Positions 36,626 through 48,890 of a stretch of DNA of 64,000 nt are shown piece by piece. The notes beneath the pieces are model-generated. The model had not been told where the DNA came from. It worked only from the letters and a program-made list of their open reading frames with translations, and ran no database searches. The position numbers and the translations under genes are program-made. Source of the DNA: Callorhinus ursinus (taxonomy: Eukaryota > Chordata > Mammalia > Carnivora > Otariidae). The stretch lies in NCBI RefSeq assembly GCF_003265705.1, contig NW_020312894.1, forward strand, positions 6,145,716 to 6,209,715, in the 5' to 3' direction. Every line of letters starts with the position of its first letter. Positions within the stretch are counted from its first letter, which is position 1.

Positions 36626-36802
36626 TTTTTTTTTTAAGATTTTACTTATTATTTGAGAGAGACAAAGAGAGCATGAGTGGAGAGAGGGAGAAGCAGACTC
36701 CCCGCTGAGCCGGGAGCCTGACGTGGGGCTTGATCTCAACACCCTGGGATCATGACCTGAACTGAAGGCAGACACTTAACCGATGGAGCCACCCAGGCGC
36801 CC
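36626..36802 (-). mobile_element. SINEC, antisense
   Basis: TTTAAGATTTTACTTATTATTTG tail to GGAGCCACCCAGGCGCCC head complement. The flanks TTTCAAAGATGCTTTT and TTCGAAGATGCTTTT form the target duplication. Confidence 0.92.
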
Positions 36803-36954
36803 TTCGAAGATGCTTTTAAGAGGGCTACTAAAATGATCCCTCCATGCGTCTATCTCTTTGCCCTACCTCCCCTTCAAAAAAAGAACTCTAGTGTTTGCTA
36901 AGAAAAGATCTGGTAATAAGACCAACAGGAAATCAGAATGAAAGGCAGAAGGTG

Positions 36955-37495
36955 ACCTGCAGAAAGAATCGAAAGCAGGAACTCGAAGCAATATTTGTAT
37001 GGCCGTGTTCACGGCAGCATTATTCACAGTAACTGAGGGGTGCAAGCAACCCAGTGTCCACCCGACACATGAACAGAGAAACAAAATGTGCTCCAAACAG
37101 ACAGTGGAATATTACTCAGCCTTAAAGAGGAAGGAAATGCAGATTTCACCTACAGCTCGCAGGAACTCTGAGGACACGCTCAGTGAAACAAGCCAGGTGC
37201 AAAAGCACAAACGCTGTATGATTCCACATATGTTAGGTTTCTAGAGTAGTCAAGTTTATAGAGACAGAGAGTAGAATGGTGGATTCCAGGGCCTGGGGGA
37301 TGGGGAATGGGGAATTCATTTTTATGGGGACAGGGATTTAGTTGTATAGGATGAGAGAGTTCTGGGGCTGGATGGTGGTGGTGGTTGCATAACAGTGGGA
37401 ATGTACTGAATGCCGCTGAATTGGACACTACAAATGGTTGAGATGGTAACTTTATATATGTGTATTTCACCCCAGTTAAGCGGTTAAAAAGATGA
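36955..37495 (+). mobile_element. L1 3' end, sense
   Basis: GGCAGCATTATTCACAGTAAC near 37013, GAATATTACTCAGCCTTAAAG near 37107, CTGTATGATTCCACATATG near 37213 and GGGGCTGGATGGTGGTGG near 37363 follow the sense L1 3' end. The terminal text is TATTTCACCCCAGTTAAG. Confidence 0.82.
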
Positions 37496-37554
37496 CAGTC
37501 CATAAGAGGAAATGATCAAATCCACATGGCATTGAAAGAGGTCTAGCTTTGTGT

Positions 37555-37680
37555 CTCCTTCCCCCGTTAGGCTATGAGTATTTCAAAGACGGAGACTCCA
37601 GTGCCCTATTCATCTTTGCTACCCTAGCACCTAACTCAGGTCCTCCAAGATGTTGGGTTCTCATTAAACGTTTGTGGCAC
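37555..37680 (+). repeat. L2 3' end, sense
   Basis: CCCGTTAGGCTATGAGTATTTC, CTACCCTAGCACCTAACTC and CATTAAACGTTTGTGGCAC follow the L2 tail. Confidence 0.55.
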
Positions 37681-37974
37681 TGAGCTCGTGGTGTGATTAC
37701 AGGAATACTGTACACGAGTGGGCGTCAGGGCTTACAGACTGGTGCATACGCACGATCACATTTGGTGCACAGCCCTTGTGCTGTCCCCCAGGGAGCCAGC
37801 CCGGACACCAAGGGCCAGAGACACGGTGCCTCAGATCCCAGGCATCTCAGAAATCAGCTACAAAATGGCTGCAAAATTAGTGGATAGACTTTTAAGACGT
37901 CTTTATTACCTTAATTTTCTGAGATAAGAATTCTGTGTAAAATTGTAGCTGATAATGGATTCTGTTTTCTCTAG

Positions 37975-38410
37975 GGCCCGTTGGGTGCCAGGCACGGTGC
38001 TGAGCCCACAAAACCTTCATTTATCCCATTTCATAGTTCCCAGCCATCCAGTGTCTATGTCAGTATGCCTCTCTGTCCGAGGAGCAAACACAGGCTTGGA
38101 GGTGGTATGTCTTGTCCGAGGTCATAGCATTAGAATGTGGTGATACCGGGTGTCACCTCAGCCATGTCACCAAAACCCAGGCACTTTCTCAGGCTTCAGA
38201 GATGTTACCAGATCTACAGGCTCTTCCCGTTTCTACCTTTTCTACAGGTACAGCGATCATTAATATCGCAAAGTCTTAGCTTGAGGCTCACTGGATGGGT
38301 GACACTTGCAGGTTATTTAAATGAGGCTCAGCTTCCTCACCTGTAAAACGGGGGTGATAATCGCGCCTTCCTCATAAGGCCATTTTGAGCATTGAAAGAG
38401 ATGACTCTGT
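37975..38410. repeat. Two MIR relics in opposite orientation
   Basis: Antisense piece at about 37975-38150 (GTGCCAGGCACGGTGCTGAG). Sense piece at about 38320-38410 (CTTCCTCACCTGTAAAACGG). Confidence 0.6.
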
Positions 38411-39518
38411 ATCCAACATCAATTGTCTTGCAGAGAGGGAAAAGGAAATTTTAGCCGTTAAGACGTATTAGTGACACTGACCAGTCTCAAAGTACTTTGG
38501 GATTATCCAGTGAAATTTACCTTGGTTTGGTGTTTATGAAAAGGCTTACAGAGGTGCTGTTCATTTATGTAATGACCCATGCTTTCACTGTCTTATCCCA
38601 AGGGATGAAACTACTTTCCTTAGGAAACAGCGTATTTCATTTGAAAAGCAATGAGTTATGCAATTTATCATGTCTCCTTTTGGCCTTGGCTGTTGCAAAC
38701 TCGCCCTTAGGTTGTGATTCATCCATGCCAGTGTCGTCTTTAGTCCAGGCATTATGGGTCAGCGATTTCTTTAGCTTGTCACTTGCTTCTTTTATCGCAG
38801 TTTTACCTTTTTTAAAAAAAAAATCCTTCTTGCTAATTATAAGCTACCTCAAATGTGGTCGGGCATAAATTATAAAACAATGTTCATTATAATTTAGTGT
38901 CAAAGGTGTTTTATTAAACTGTATGAAAACCAATTGTTCTTACAATAGCTTGCATGGTAAACAGGCTGTCCTATTGCCCAATATTCTAGATAACCTGGTT
39001 TGCAGAATTTGGTAACATATTAAAAGTGGGTTAAACAAATTAACATTGTGATATTTTCTGAATGCATTTTCATACTCAGGGAACTTTTAAACAGTAAAAA
39101 TGCGGCTTGGTAAGAGAACCAGCATCATCAAAACCAGGCAAAAAATAAAGTACTCACAGTTTCTGGGGAGGAAGAGGAGAAGTTGGTATCTGAGTTTAGG
39201 CAGGAGCAAGCATAGCTCCTTGTCTGGCATCTCAGTGCTCTGCAGAAAACTGTTAAATAATGGTCGTGCAAACTTCTCTTACTTGTCAAAGAAGCCTCAG
39301 ATAGAAACATCAACGTGATGATTGTTGCTGTTGCTAACGAGAAATGGAACCCTGGTGGACTCCCTGCCCTATCCTTGTTGCCACATAAACATTCTGGTGA
39401 CTTCATCACAGGTAGAACACTCTGAGGTTCTTCAGCCCAGGGCGGACGGTGGGAGCCTGACTCATTCCAAGAGTGGTACAGATGTAAACGGTGCCTGCTC
39501 TTCTTCTTCTTTTTTTAG

Positions 39519-39608
39519 CCAAAAACATCCTTGTCATTAACAGACCTTTGAAACGGAGTCAAATGTCTTTGAAACGCCAGTGGAATATGATAAAACTGTC
39601 CGAGGAAG
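39519..39608 (+). CDS. C10orf90: C10orf90 (FATS), short upstream coding exon A (29 full codons)
   Basis: A 90-nt exon sits between a strong polypyrimidine acceptor (run of T and C ending TTTTTTTAG at 39518) and a consensus donor (GAAG|GTATGT at 39609). Only one of the three frames is open. It starts with two bases that finish a split codon, encodes 29 residues beginning KNILVINRPL and ending KLSEE, and leaves one G, which joins the GA at the start of the exon at 46421 to give a Gly codon. The peptide is basic (KRSQMSLKRQW) and contains an in-frame ATG at 39563 with a weak context (C at -3). It could therefore be an internal coding exon or the first coding exon of a longer N-terminal isoform. 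The preceding exon was not found. The gene name rests on the large exon downstream. The exon structure is my inference from splice sites and phase. Confidence 0.6.
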
Positions 39609-39659
39609 GTATGTTGTGATTTTTTTCCCCGCAGATGTAACTCTTGTCAGAATAGAAAA

Positions 39660-39820
39660 TAATTGGTTCATTCGGTCAACATTCCGTGAGCGTCCTCAGT
39701 TGGCCAGGTGCTGGACTAGGCACGGGAGGAAGGAGATGAGTAGGATGTCCCCTAAAGACCTCGGTCCACTCAGGGAGAGCCTCGTGAACAGTTAATTACA
39801 GAACAGTATGGTAGGGGCAG
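39660..39820 (-). repeat. L2-like relic, antisense, just after exon A
   Basis: GGTTCATTCGGTCAACATTCC, GCCAGGTGCTGGACTAGGC and CCTCGGTCCACTCAGGGAG. Confidence 0.5.
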
Positions 39821-39844
39821 GCGGTCGTGACAGCCTGTCGGGGG

Positions 39845-40225
39845 CACGGATGCGGGCTGAATTGTGTTCCCCCAGAAGGTATGTTGGAGTCCTAACCCCC
39901 AATACCTGTGAATGTGACCTAATTTGGAAATGGAGTCCTTGCAGATACAGTCAAGATGAGGTCAGACTGGATTAGGGTGGGCCTTAAATCCAGTGTCTGG
40001 GGCCCTTTGTAAAGAGGGAGATTTGCAGACACAGAGACACGTGACAATGGACACAGACATGAGAGTTCTGTTGCCATAAGCTAAGGGACACTAAGCCCAG
40101 CCAGCAACCACCAGCAGCTAGCGAAGGGCAAGGGAGGGTTCTCCCCCGGGTCCTTCAGAAACAGCATGGCCCTGCCAACACCTTGATTTCAGATTTCTGG
40201 CTTCCAGGGTGAGAAGTGAGCTAGG
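39845..40225 (+). mobile_element. MLT1-like LTR, sense, just after exon A
   Basis: TGTGAATGTGACCTAATTTGG near 39906, GACTGGATTAGGGTGGGCC near 39966, CTGCCAACACCTTGATTTCAG near 40172. A solo LTR relic with no internal region. Confidence 0.78.
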
Positions 40226-42309
40226 CGGGAAAAATCGGAAAGGTGGCACCTGAGAACAAAGAGACATGGAAGCCGCCACAGCTGGGAAGTAGCTGCAGGC
40301 TTGTTTTAAGGATTTTGAGCCTGGTCTCCCGGAGCCCCAGGATCCCATGCACACAAGCTCAGGTTTTTATGTGTATGTTTCCCAGGCCCTGTTCAGGTGT
40401 CGGGGTGGGGAGGGCAAGGGGGGCATCCTTTCATTAGGTTGTTCAAAGGAGCCACAAGGTCACAAACTGGTGATGTCAAGGGGTCTGGGGGGAACCAGAC
40501 GAGACGAGGCTGGTGAGGTCACCAGCTTGACTGTGACCCTGCCGAAACCAGGCAGTACAGGGGAGATTAAACAGATGGGACGGAGCAGAGCCTATTTCGT
40601 AAGAGAAAATAGGCGTTGGCTTTCCGCTGGACATTGGAAGTGGGGGAAAGGAGGGGCGTGGAAGGGGACACCTCGACTTCTATTGTGGGCCTAGGAGGAT
40701 GGGGGCTGTTCACCAAGATAATGGGTGCAGGGTTGACGGGGGGAGAGGCAGGGGAGGCCGGTGGTGGCAGCGACCTGCGGCGAGTCGGCTGGTTCCCTTT
40801 CAAGCTAGCCGAGCTTGAGCCTGGTTCTAGCTGATGCTCACAGATGAGATCTGGGTCCTTCCTTGGCATTGGTTTATGAAGCAAGCAAAGGCCACGATGT
40901 GTCTGAGGTTTGGCACGAGAGCCCAGAGGGAGAACAGGGGGTCAAGGAGAGAACCTGCAAAGGAAAGCAAGACACAGTAGCCAGGAGGGAGGAAGACAGA
41001 AGACCCGTTGTTCCAGAAGTCAAAGGTGGAAAGGTCTTCCAGAGACACTGGGCCGCCAACAGGGTCAGATCCCACAGAAGTGACAAGTTCCATTTAAATT
41101 TGACAAGTGATTCTGAGAAACATCTATTTTAAAATATTTTCAGAAGGTATTGTTAAAGCACGGTGAAGGCTCTGAGCAATCTGTGGTTCCTGTAAGACTG
41201 AAAATGAGGAAGGGCATTTACAAGTCCCAGAAGTGGGCACCTGAATATGCCTTCTCTGTCCCTGACGTGCATGATAGGAAGGCCAGACAGGGTGCTCACT
41301 AAGCTAACTGAAGGCTGGGCGCTCCCCAGGTGCACCCCACGTTGGTGGAGTGATTTGCCGGGCAATGCGCCATGGTGCTTGTGTGCTGTTTCTGCAGCGA
41401 CAGCTCAAGCTGTGTTGGGTGCTGTGTGGGAACTGTCGGGATCCCTCGCTCCTGCCCTGGGCTTTACCCAGTGTGCCACTGGCCATCCTCCAAATATGCT
41501 GCAGTTTCCTGCTCTTATACCTTAAGCCATTCCCGCTTTTCTCGTTCGCCTTGGCTCGGGCTCTGTCACCTTCTCTCACCCCACTTGGACATTTGTCTAA
41601 ATTCACCCCTCCGATGGGTCCATTTCAAGTATCCCCCTCCCAAACCCTGCTGGGGTCCCTAGGTGGGCAGTGCTCTCTCCGTGGCTTGCTGAGCCGTGGG
41701 TGGGAGAGCTGCTCTCCTGGGCCCCCAGCACCCTGGGTGCTACATCCATTCTTGCTCTGGATTCCATGGCTAAAGCACCTCTTCCTCCAGAGAGGAAGTC
41801 TGGATTCCAGGATTATCTGGCTCAAGGCCTCATGAGTGACATGATGCTTGTGGCCTCTGGGAAGGGGCTCAAAGTTGGGGCTGGGTGGCTTTGGATGAGA
41901 GTTTCAGGCTGATGGAGACAGAAGCACGTACCATCCTTCCAATGATCTCAGCAGAGAAAACCTCTCCAGATATGCCCGTGTGCTGACACACTCCCTGAGG
42001 CCACAGGACCAGAGCACTGGGCACCAAACACAACTGAGCCATAAACCAGCAATGAATTTTTGGCTAATTAGGCTGATGTTTAAATTCATTTCAAAATAAA
42101 AGTCAACATGCTGACATTCTAGATGGCTTCATTTTAACTGAAGCCATTGATTAAAAGTCCACTTAGACCCTCTAGATACGGTTTTCTAAAAGTCATGGGG
42201 TGTTTTTGCATCAAAAGCATGTGGTTTCCTCCTGGGGCTTCAAAGTCATCATTTGTAGAAGAGGAGCTTGTTGGCCTAAGACCAGCAGTGTTCTTGGACC
42301 TGAGCTGCA
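40226..42309. other. No gene seen; intron of C10orf90
   Basis: GC-moderate unique sequence between exons A and B. There are frames up to 161 codons (41350-41835) with no splice support. Confidence 0.55.
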
Positions 42310-42485
42310 TCGAATGTTCTGTAGGGCTTGCTAAAACTTTGATGGCTAAGCCCCACCTGAGTTTCTAGTCAGTAGATCTGCAGGACAGTGAATGGGACCC
42401 AAGAAGGTGCATTTCTAACAAGTTTACCCATGATGCAGAGGCTGGTGGTCTAGGAGCCTCACTTTGAAAGCCCTCACTCTTAAAC
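42310..42485 (+). mobile_element. MER5A-type hAT relic
   Basis: GCCCCACCTGAGTTTCTAGTCAG and GGTGCATTTCTAACAAGTTTACC match the middle of a MER5A non-autonomous DNA transposon. The ends are eroded. Confidence 0.6.
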
Positions 42486-43419
42486 AACACTGTGAAGTAG
42501 GACCCCATTGGGTTTCCAAGAAGCAGAACCCGAGGCAGGGATTGGGGGGGCATGTGGGAGAGGGTGCTGTCCAGGAAAGGATTGTGAGAGAGTTAAGGAG
42601 CCCTGATGGGGTCTCAGGTACACTCTGGCCCTTGGGTTACACTCGGAGCATAAATAATAGAGCTTCCTGGCTTTTGTACCCATTTCTTGCCCTCCCCCCC
42701 GCACCCTGGGCGGTGGGCAAACAGAGAGAAAGGCATAGCCTCCCCAGAAGATGGTTCTCAGAGAAGAGTAAAGCTGTGAATCACTGACAGCTATCCTCCC
42801 AACAGCTGGGGGATAGGCCAGCCCGCCACAGCAGGGCATGAACAGAGACAGCTCCAGGTTCTAATTTCGTCGAGGGGAAACCAGAATCAGTGAGGTTATG
42901 TGACCTATACAAAGCGACACAACTAGAATTCGGCCCCGCCCAGGGTTGCTGGATTTCTGTGATGACATACACTTGTCTGGTGTATGTCCTGCAGGGGCTC
43001 AGGGCCTGCCCACCCTCTGCCAGTTTCCTTTTAACCAGGACAATTTCTTGATGTAGAGTGGACTTCAGCTGCCCCTGTGAGAGGTCAGGGCCAGACCAGC
43101 TCCCACTGTGGGGCGAGGGAACAGACCGGTCTGGACCCCTCCTGTCCTTACACCAGGAGCAGGACCAAGGCCAGGTGCAATCCATTCTGGCTAATGCGTT
43201 TTCTGTATTGGAGACATGAACCCTTTTCCCATGAGAGTGATGGATCCCCACTGCTGGAAAAGCCAAAACTTTTGTTCTTGCTCACCTGCCCCAAGTGTCC
43301 CCCCTGCTTTGCCTTCCTCAGAGATGCCAGCGCAGGTCACCCGATGGTGGGAGCCTTTACTGGTGGTGACAGTTCTGTGGTCAGGTGGGAGGGCTTGTGT
43401 CGTTACCACATGCTGGGCA

Positions 43420-43610
43420 CTCTGCTCGGGCCTTGCTATTCATCATCTCATTATTTCTTATCACCACCCTAGGACATGAGAAAATAAAACCCTGACAATT
43501 TAAGTAACTTACCCTAAATTACTTAAATTGACCAAGTGGTTAGTGGCAGAGATAGATTTGAATCAGGGTCTTTCTTTCCCGGATTCTATGCTTTTAACCA
43601 CTCCAGTAAC
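43420..43610 (-). repeat. MIR relic, antisense
   Basis: CTATTCATCATCTCATTATTTC, AAGTAACTTACCCTAAATTAC and TTTGAATCAGGGTC. Confidence 0.6.
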
Positions 43611-43917
43611 TCACCTCCTCGCGTCCTTTGAGGTCATTATGTCAGGCATCCTCCTGTGTGGCTTTAGTCCTACCTCATTTTCACTCAGAACTAGGTTCAT
43701 GGCTCCAAGTTCCAAGTTTACTGGTTTTGGGAATTCTCACACATATTGAACATTTTCTTTTAATGTTGCCATTATGTGGCTCATAAGTTTTTGCTTCCTT
43801 TCTTTCAATAAATAGCACATTGTAAGTGCTTACCCTTGTTTGCCACATAGACTTTATAGTTGTTGTTTTAAAGGCCTTACATTTCATTCAATGCATCTAC
43901 CTCAGTCTCCCCAACTA

Positions 43918-44290
43918 GTCTGTGATGGGCATAACAGTGGTGCCCCCAAATATGTCCATGTCCCTAGAATCGGTGGACATCTTACCTTTCATGGCAAAAA
44001 GGACTTTGCAGACTGAAGAACCTTGAGACGGGACAGCTCTCCTGGATGATCCGTGGACCCGATCTAATCACAAGGGTCCTGGTAGGAGGGAAGTGGGAGG
44101 CTCAGAGAGAGAAGGAGAAGAGATGGTGGAGGCAGAGTTTGAGTGACGTGGGGCCAGGAGCCAAGGAAAGCCGGCTGCTTCTTGAAGCTGGAAAGGCAAG
44201 GAGACAGACCCTCCCTAGAGCCTTCCGAAGAGTGCAGCCAGCTGAGACCTTGACTTGAGCCCTGTGAGACGTGCACTAGACATCTGATGT
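43918..44290 (+). mobile_element. MLT1-like LTR, sense
   Basis: CCCCCAAATATGTCCATGTCC near 43944, GGACTTTGCAGACTG near 44001, GCAGAGTTTGAGTGACGTGG near 44131, CTAGAGCCTTCCGAAGAG near 44215. Diverged solo LTR relic. Confidence 0.72.
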
Positions 44291-44469
44291 CCAGAGCTAT
44301 AAGGTATCACATCTGTGTTGTTGGAGCCTCGAAGTTGGTGGCCACTGATGTAACAGCCACAGGCCACTAATGCCACAGGCCCCTGCTTGTCTGGCCCTGG
44401 TGCTGTCCCTCCTCCCCACAGGGGTGAGGTCACTTCCCCGGAGCTGATGTTGATCCCATGTCATCGTGT

Positions 44470-44870
44470 TCTGGGCATTGTGTGCATTGTGCTGAGGGCT
44501 AGTTAGTTAGGTCAGTTGAACTTACCCAGTCCCTCTATAAAGTTGGCTCCCTTGTCACCCCCACTTCACAGCAAGGAGCCAAGGGATGCTGAGTGACTTG
44601 CCCAAAGTCACACATGTAGCTAGAGACTCTGGGACTGAGTGCGGTCTGATGCTAGTGACCATGTGGGCCTGGGGTGGGAGGTGGTGCCGCTTTGGTGACG
44701 CTCATGAACAGTCATAAGCAGTGTGGTTTATCAGGCATTAACCCCAGGTCCCACCCCAGGGCCACCTACTTTACACACACGAGCCTCAGTGCCTCAGTGA
44801 CAAGGCTGGGCAGGAGGTGTTCTTCTCTGCATTTTATGGCTAAAGAAACTCTGAGAAGATGAATAACTCA
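44470..44870 (-). repeat. Two MIR-like relics, antisense
   Basis: First: GAGTGACTTGCCCAAAGTCAC near 44591. Second: GCATTTTATGGCTAAAGAAAC near 44830. Confidence 0.5.
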
Positions 44871-46420
44871 TCTGCTGCATCTGAATTTGGGGCTAGGCTG
44901 GGCTGGACTGGGCTGCAGCCTGGGTTTCGCTGGCCCCCAGGCCGGTGCTGACTTTAGAGTTCTTGACACGATGCTGCCTGACTAGAGCCAGGAGATTTCC
45001 ATCTTCATCAGCTTTATTGTCAGCTCATCGTGACGTATTGACTCTGCACAGAAATCCATGAGATCTTTCAGGTCTTATATTTGCACTTCATGGAAAGTAA
45101 TCTGTGCACATCATCTGGGATGACTATCTCTGTCACTCGGTAATGGGCAGAGACGGAGGCACAACCACATGTATGGGGTGGGGCTGATGGGGGCTCTGTC
45201 GTCACCTAAGGACGAGGTGAGACATGAGCAGGCTTTGGATGGGTCAGTAGAGGCCCTTGAAATTCCTGCAAGCCATGTCCTGACCCCTTTGCTAACCTGC
45301 CAAACATAAAAATACTATAGCGTATCATTTGCCCCATAAAATGCTTTGAGTTATTTTAAAATGCTTTGAATTGAGTTATTTGAATTATATGTAAATTTTT
45401 AATGAATGCTTCTCATGAGTTGATGAAGACAGGACTCTAACTTAGGGAGGTGCTTCTTAAATCTCCTTTTTCTCGTCACCAGCCCTAGCTGTTGGGGAAC
45501 CATTCCTTGTAGGCTCTGGAAAAGTCACTTTCCCCAAAATATCTGCATTTGGAAGTCAGCATTGTTACCAGGACTCCAGAGACTGGGCCACACAAACACT
45601 CCTTTTTACTCCACCTTCCTGTGTTTGTAGACATTCCCGCATTAGCAACAGGTGCCCAGGTGGATCATAGTGCTGCTGAGTTGTGGATTCTATCCAGGGC
45701 TCCATGAGGAGTGCAGGGTAGGTTTGGTGGATCAGGAAATTCCACATTATCTATCCTTACGAAACTCATGGGTGGTGGGGCCGGAACAGGAATCCAGTTT
45801 CAAAATTCTTGGCCGCCTGCTGTGTGCCCTTGGACCTGATGGATATCCTGGGCCATCAGGGTGGTAGGTGTCTCTGTGGAGGGCTCTCCACAGTGTCTCC
45901 GTTATCCCTGCAGTATTATCACAAAATTATCCCCAGCTATTCCAAAGCAGCTTCAATCTCCGTGTCTGGGCCACGCATGGCTCCTTTAAGCACTGTTGTG
46001 TTAAGAGATTGGATGGAAGTTGGTCTTACGTTTCAACCTTTCTTAATTCTAGTGGTGTTGGGAACCTCTTAGATGTGATTTTCTCTCCTGCTGGGTGTAA
46101 ACTCGGGATGAGGCAGAATGTGAGCAGTCCAAACTTGTTCAACTATTACTGAATCTAGGAACATAAACAACTGCGTGAAAGAAGGAATCTTGCAGCCTAA
46201 TTGTAAACTAAAGAATAGTAAAATCACGGAGCCTAAACCAGGGGATGGAATGAATGAGGGAAATGTTGTACAAGGTTTTATCATGGACCAGAATATACCA
46301 GATTCATCCTTGGCTGGTACAGTACCTAACTAGGTGACGTGGAACTTTATAGTAGCGTTATAGATTCCATCTTATCCTTTCATATACTAAAAAGTAGCAA
46401 TATTATCTCCTTTTGCCTAG
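44871..46420. other. Intron sequence upstream of exon B, no repeats recognised
   Basis: Unique, repeat-poor and without defensible exons other than exon B itself. Confidence 0.5.
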
Positions 46421-46512
46421 GATTACGGGACAACCAGTACAGTACAAACGATCAAATTGCCTTTAAAAATCTTCAGTCTGATGTTACAGAGAAGAAATCT
46501 GACTTCACCGAG
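46421..46512 (+). CDS. C10orf90: C10orf90 (FATS), short coding exon B (30 codons plus split Gly)
   Basis: A 92-nt exon lies between the acceptor CTCCTTTTGCCTAG (ends 46420) and the donor ACCGAG|GTAACA (46513). The frame is GA-completing-Gly, then 30 residues running from LRDNQYSTNDQ to EKKSDFTE, and it ends exactly on a codon boundary. The exon at 53950 starts on a codon boundary, so the joint is in frame. The peptide is hydrophilic and rich in D, E, K, N, Q, S and T, with no membrane segment or known domain visible. The flanking sequence is intronic, with a MIR relic about 450 bases downstream. Skipping this exon would join one leftover base to a phase-0 exon and shift the frame, so inclusion matters for any isoform starting upstream. 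Transcripts starting at the ATG at 53977 would carry it as 5' UTR. Confidence 0.65.
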
Positions 46513-46969
46513 GTAACATATTTCTAACTTCTCGAGTAGTCGGCAAAATGCAGCCAACTATAAAACATGATCATTGGCCTACTTATGATGTGTTTGCATT
46601 TTATTTTGTTTAGTCAAAACTGAATTAAGGCAGCAGAAGATCTAACCATCGATGACTAAGACTTGTTACATTAAAGGATGCACTGTATATTTAATTATTT
46701 TATAATCTTCACCAACAATTTGTAAATTTACAGTATCATAAGAGAGTACAGTGATTGAGTCTCAATTTTAAACCAAAATTAATCTGCCAGAGAGAGACAG
46801 AATGATGCCATGCAACATTTCGAAGGTAGAGAAGAGATAATTGGAAATCTAACAAGCTGGTATACATCGTTGTATCTGCGAAAAGCATCAGTTGTCTGAA
46901 ATAGGGAGAAAATTAGAGGTCGTATTTATAAAATGAAATGTTTCTGATCCCAGAGAACAAAGCACTCTG

Positions 46970-47170
46970 TACAGGGTGGTTAATATTGCCAGTGTGTCAC
47001 ACACCAGGTTCTGGCTAATTGACTCATTGCATCTTTCCCATGATCCCGGGAGGGTGGTATTATTATTATACCCATTTTGCAGGCGAGAAAAGTAAAGCTC
47101 CAGTAGCTCCCTCCGGTAGTTGACTTGCCCTGAACCTCCCAGCTCATAAGCTGTCGGGCTCCAGAGCTTC
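46970..47170 (-). repeat. MIR relic, antisense, after exon B
   Basis: TATTATTATTATACCCATTTTGC near 47056, then GAGAAAAGTAAAGCTCCAG and TGACTTGCCCTGAACC. Confidence 0.6.
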
Positions 47171-47756
47171 TGTTCTTATCTTGCTCTAAAGGGCTGGCAT
47201 AGAGGAAGGCCCAGTTAACAGATCTTAAAATGTGGACTTCCCTGCCTGAAAGAATCATCCAGGGTGTCGTCTTTCACAAATGGATAATCTGCCACCACCT
47301 TTTGTAGTTCTAAGAGATTGTGGGATTAGAAGAGTCGATGTCTCATGACAGATTAAAGTGGCAAGGGTATCTGTAAAAAAAAAATCCTCCCCCCAAAATG
47401 GTTGTCTTAGGTATTATCCTTTGATTTAGCTTTGCATTTCATGAAGCTCAGAGACCCCAGGCCTGAACTTCCACACGATGGAGAAAGGATGCTAATCTGG
47501 GTGTGAGATCTAGTCATCAGTACTTAAAATACTTGCATCAGGCCCTTTCTGTGTGGAAGCACCAAGCTCACTCTCTGAAGATATAAAGATGCCTGGCTGT
47601 GACTCATCTGTTTCTGGGGAGCAGGAGAAGGAATGTCAGGTTGCAGGGAAGGAAATGAGCAGGAGGAACAGTGGATCCTTGAGAACCACCCTTGGGAGGA
47701 GGTACCCAGTTAAGAAGGGCAGGATAATGATGAAATTGATTGCTACTCTTTTTATT

Positions 47757-47938
47757 TTTTTTTAAGATTTTATTTATTTATTTGAGCGAGAGAGCGAGCA
47801 TGCGAGAGTGAGCACAGGGAAAGGGAGAAGCAGACTCTCTGCTCAGCAGGGAGCCCGCACGGGGCTCCATCCCAGGACCCCGGGATCATGATCCCAGCTG
47901 AAGGCAGACGCTTAACGACTGAGCCACCCAGGTGCTCC
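47757..47938 (-). mobile_element. SINEC, antisense, in intron between exons B and C
   Basis: AAGATTTTATTTATTTATTTGAG tail to TGAGCCACCCAGGTGCTCC head complement. The flanks GATTGCTACTCTTTTT and GATTGCTGCTCTTTTT are a near-perfect target duplication. Confidence 0.92.
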
Positions 47939-48094
47939 GATTGCTGCTCTTTTTAAGAAAGATACCAGCTGAAGATCTTTCCCACCTGTTTTTCACACTG
48001 AGCTGGCAAATTCCAGCATTTTCCTGTTGATGTTAAAATTAATCAGTTTGATTATTAGTGATAAAGATCTTTGGGGCCACGTAGCTGGGTCTCT

Positions 48095-48097
<3 letters not shown>

Positions 48098-48139
<42 letters not shown>
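48098..48139. repeat. (CA)n microsatellite
   Basis: An uninterrupted run of about 20 AC units, in the intron between exons B and C. Confidence 0.97.
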
Positions 48140-48141
<2 letters not shown>

Positions 48142-48514
48142 TCATTTTCTGTGACTGAACTCCCAGAAATCACGCCTTCTAAACATCTGCTTTGGAATGA
48201 TCTGGACTGTCTACTTTGATCATATCAGTAGTATGACTTTCAAATTTCCCTCCTAACTTTGAGCTTTTAAAGCTTGTCCCTGTGTGTTTGTTATAAGGAT
48301 GCTGTAAGATGATGAAACACTCCGAATGGATGCCCTTCCTTTGTAACTGCCATAAATCTCCGCCTCTCCTCTGGAGCCAGTGGAAGATTGATCACTTTTC
48401 CTTTCAAAATTCGTTGAAGCTGTAGAAATGATATGCAGGCACTTCTTCAACCAAGTGATTATTTAAAAGGAATGAAATATGGAACAGAGTTTTCATCTTT
48501 GAAAAAACAATGTT

Positions 48515-48890
48515 TAAATTTTCCTGATCACAAAAGTAATGGCAGTTCCATGTAGACACTTAGGAAAATATAGGAATATATAAGGAAAAAATATTTATAT
48601 GTATTTCGTTCCCTTATTTTTCCCATGCAATTTTTTTTACGTAAAACTATAATGTATATCAACTTTTATAGCTCTCTTTTATTACATAACATTCCATCAC
48701 AAGCAATTTCCCATGGCATTTAAATTCTTTGTAATCTTTATTTTTAATTTCTACAGAATACGATGCAGTTGTGCCTGCTGTGATTTACTTACCCGATCCC
48801 CTTTTAAAATACATTTGGATTCTTTCCAGCTTTTCACTGTTATACATGACACTGTACCGAGTCCTTTGGTTTCTTGTAAGTGCATGGAAA
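48515..48890 (-). mobile_element. Ancient LINE fragment (L1/HAL1-like), antisense
   Basis: Pattern of AAAAGTAATGGCAGTTCC, then CATAACATTCCATCACAAGC and TTTCCCATGGCATTTAAATTC. It resembles the old antisense LINE text also seen near 61925. Family uncertain. Confidence 0.45.

Noticed and set aside
39544..39608. Alternative acceptor for exon A after AACAG at 39543
   Set aside because: It gives a protein-like peptide (TFETESNVFETPVEYDK) but leaves two bases, and joining to exon B then runs into a stop. The upstream acceptor at 39518 has the better pyrimidine tract and the matching phase.
41350..41835. 161-codon plus-strand frame
   Set aside because: No splice sites, no family resemblance, and overlapping open frames in the other phases.
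42781..43266. 161-codon minus-strand frame
   Set aside because: Intronic GC-moderate DNA with overlapping frames on the other strand and no protein-like features.
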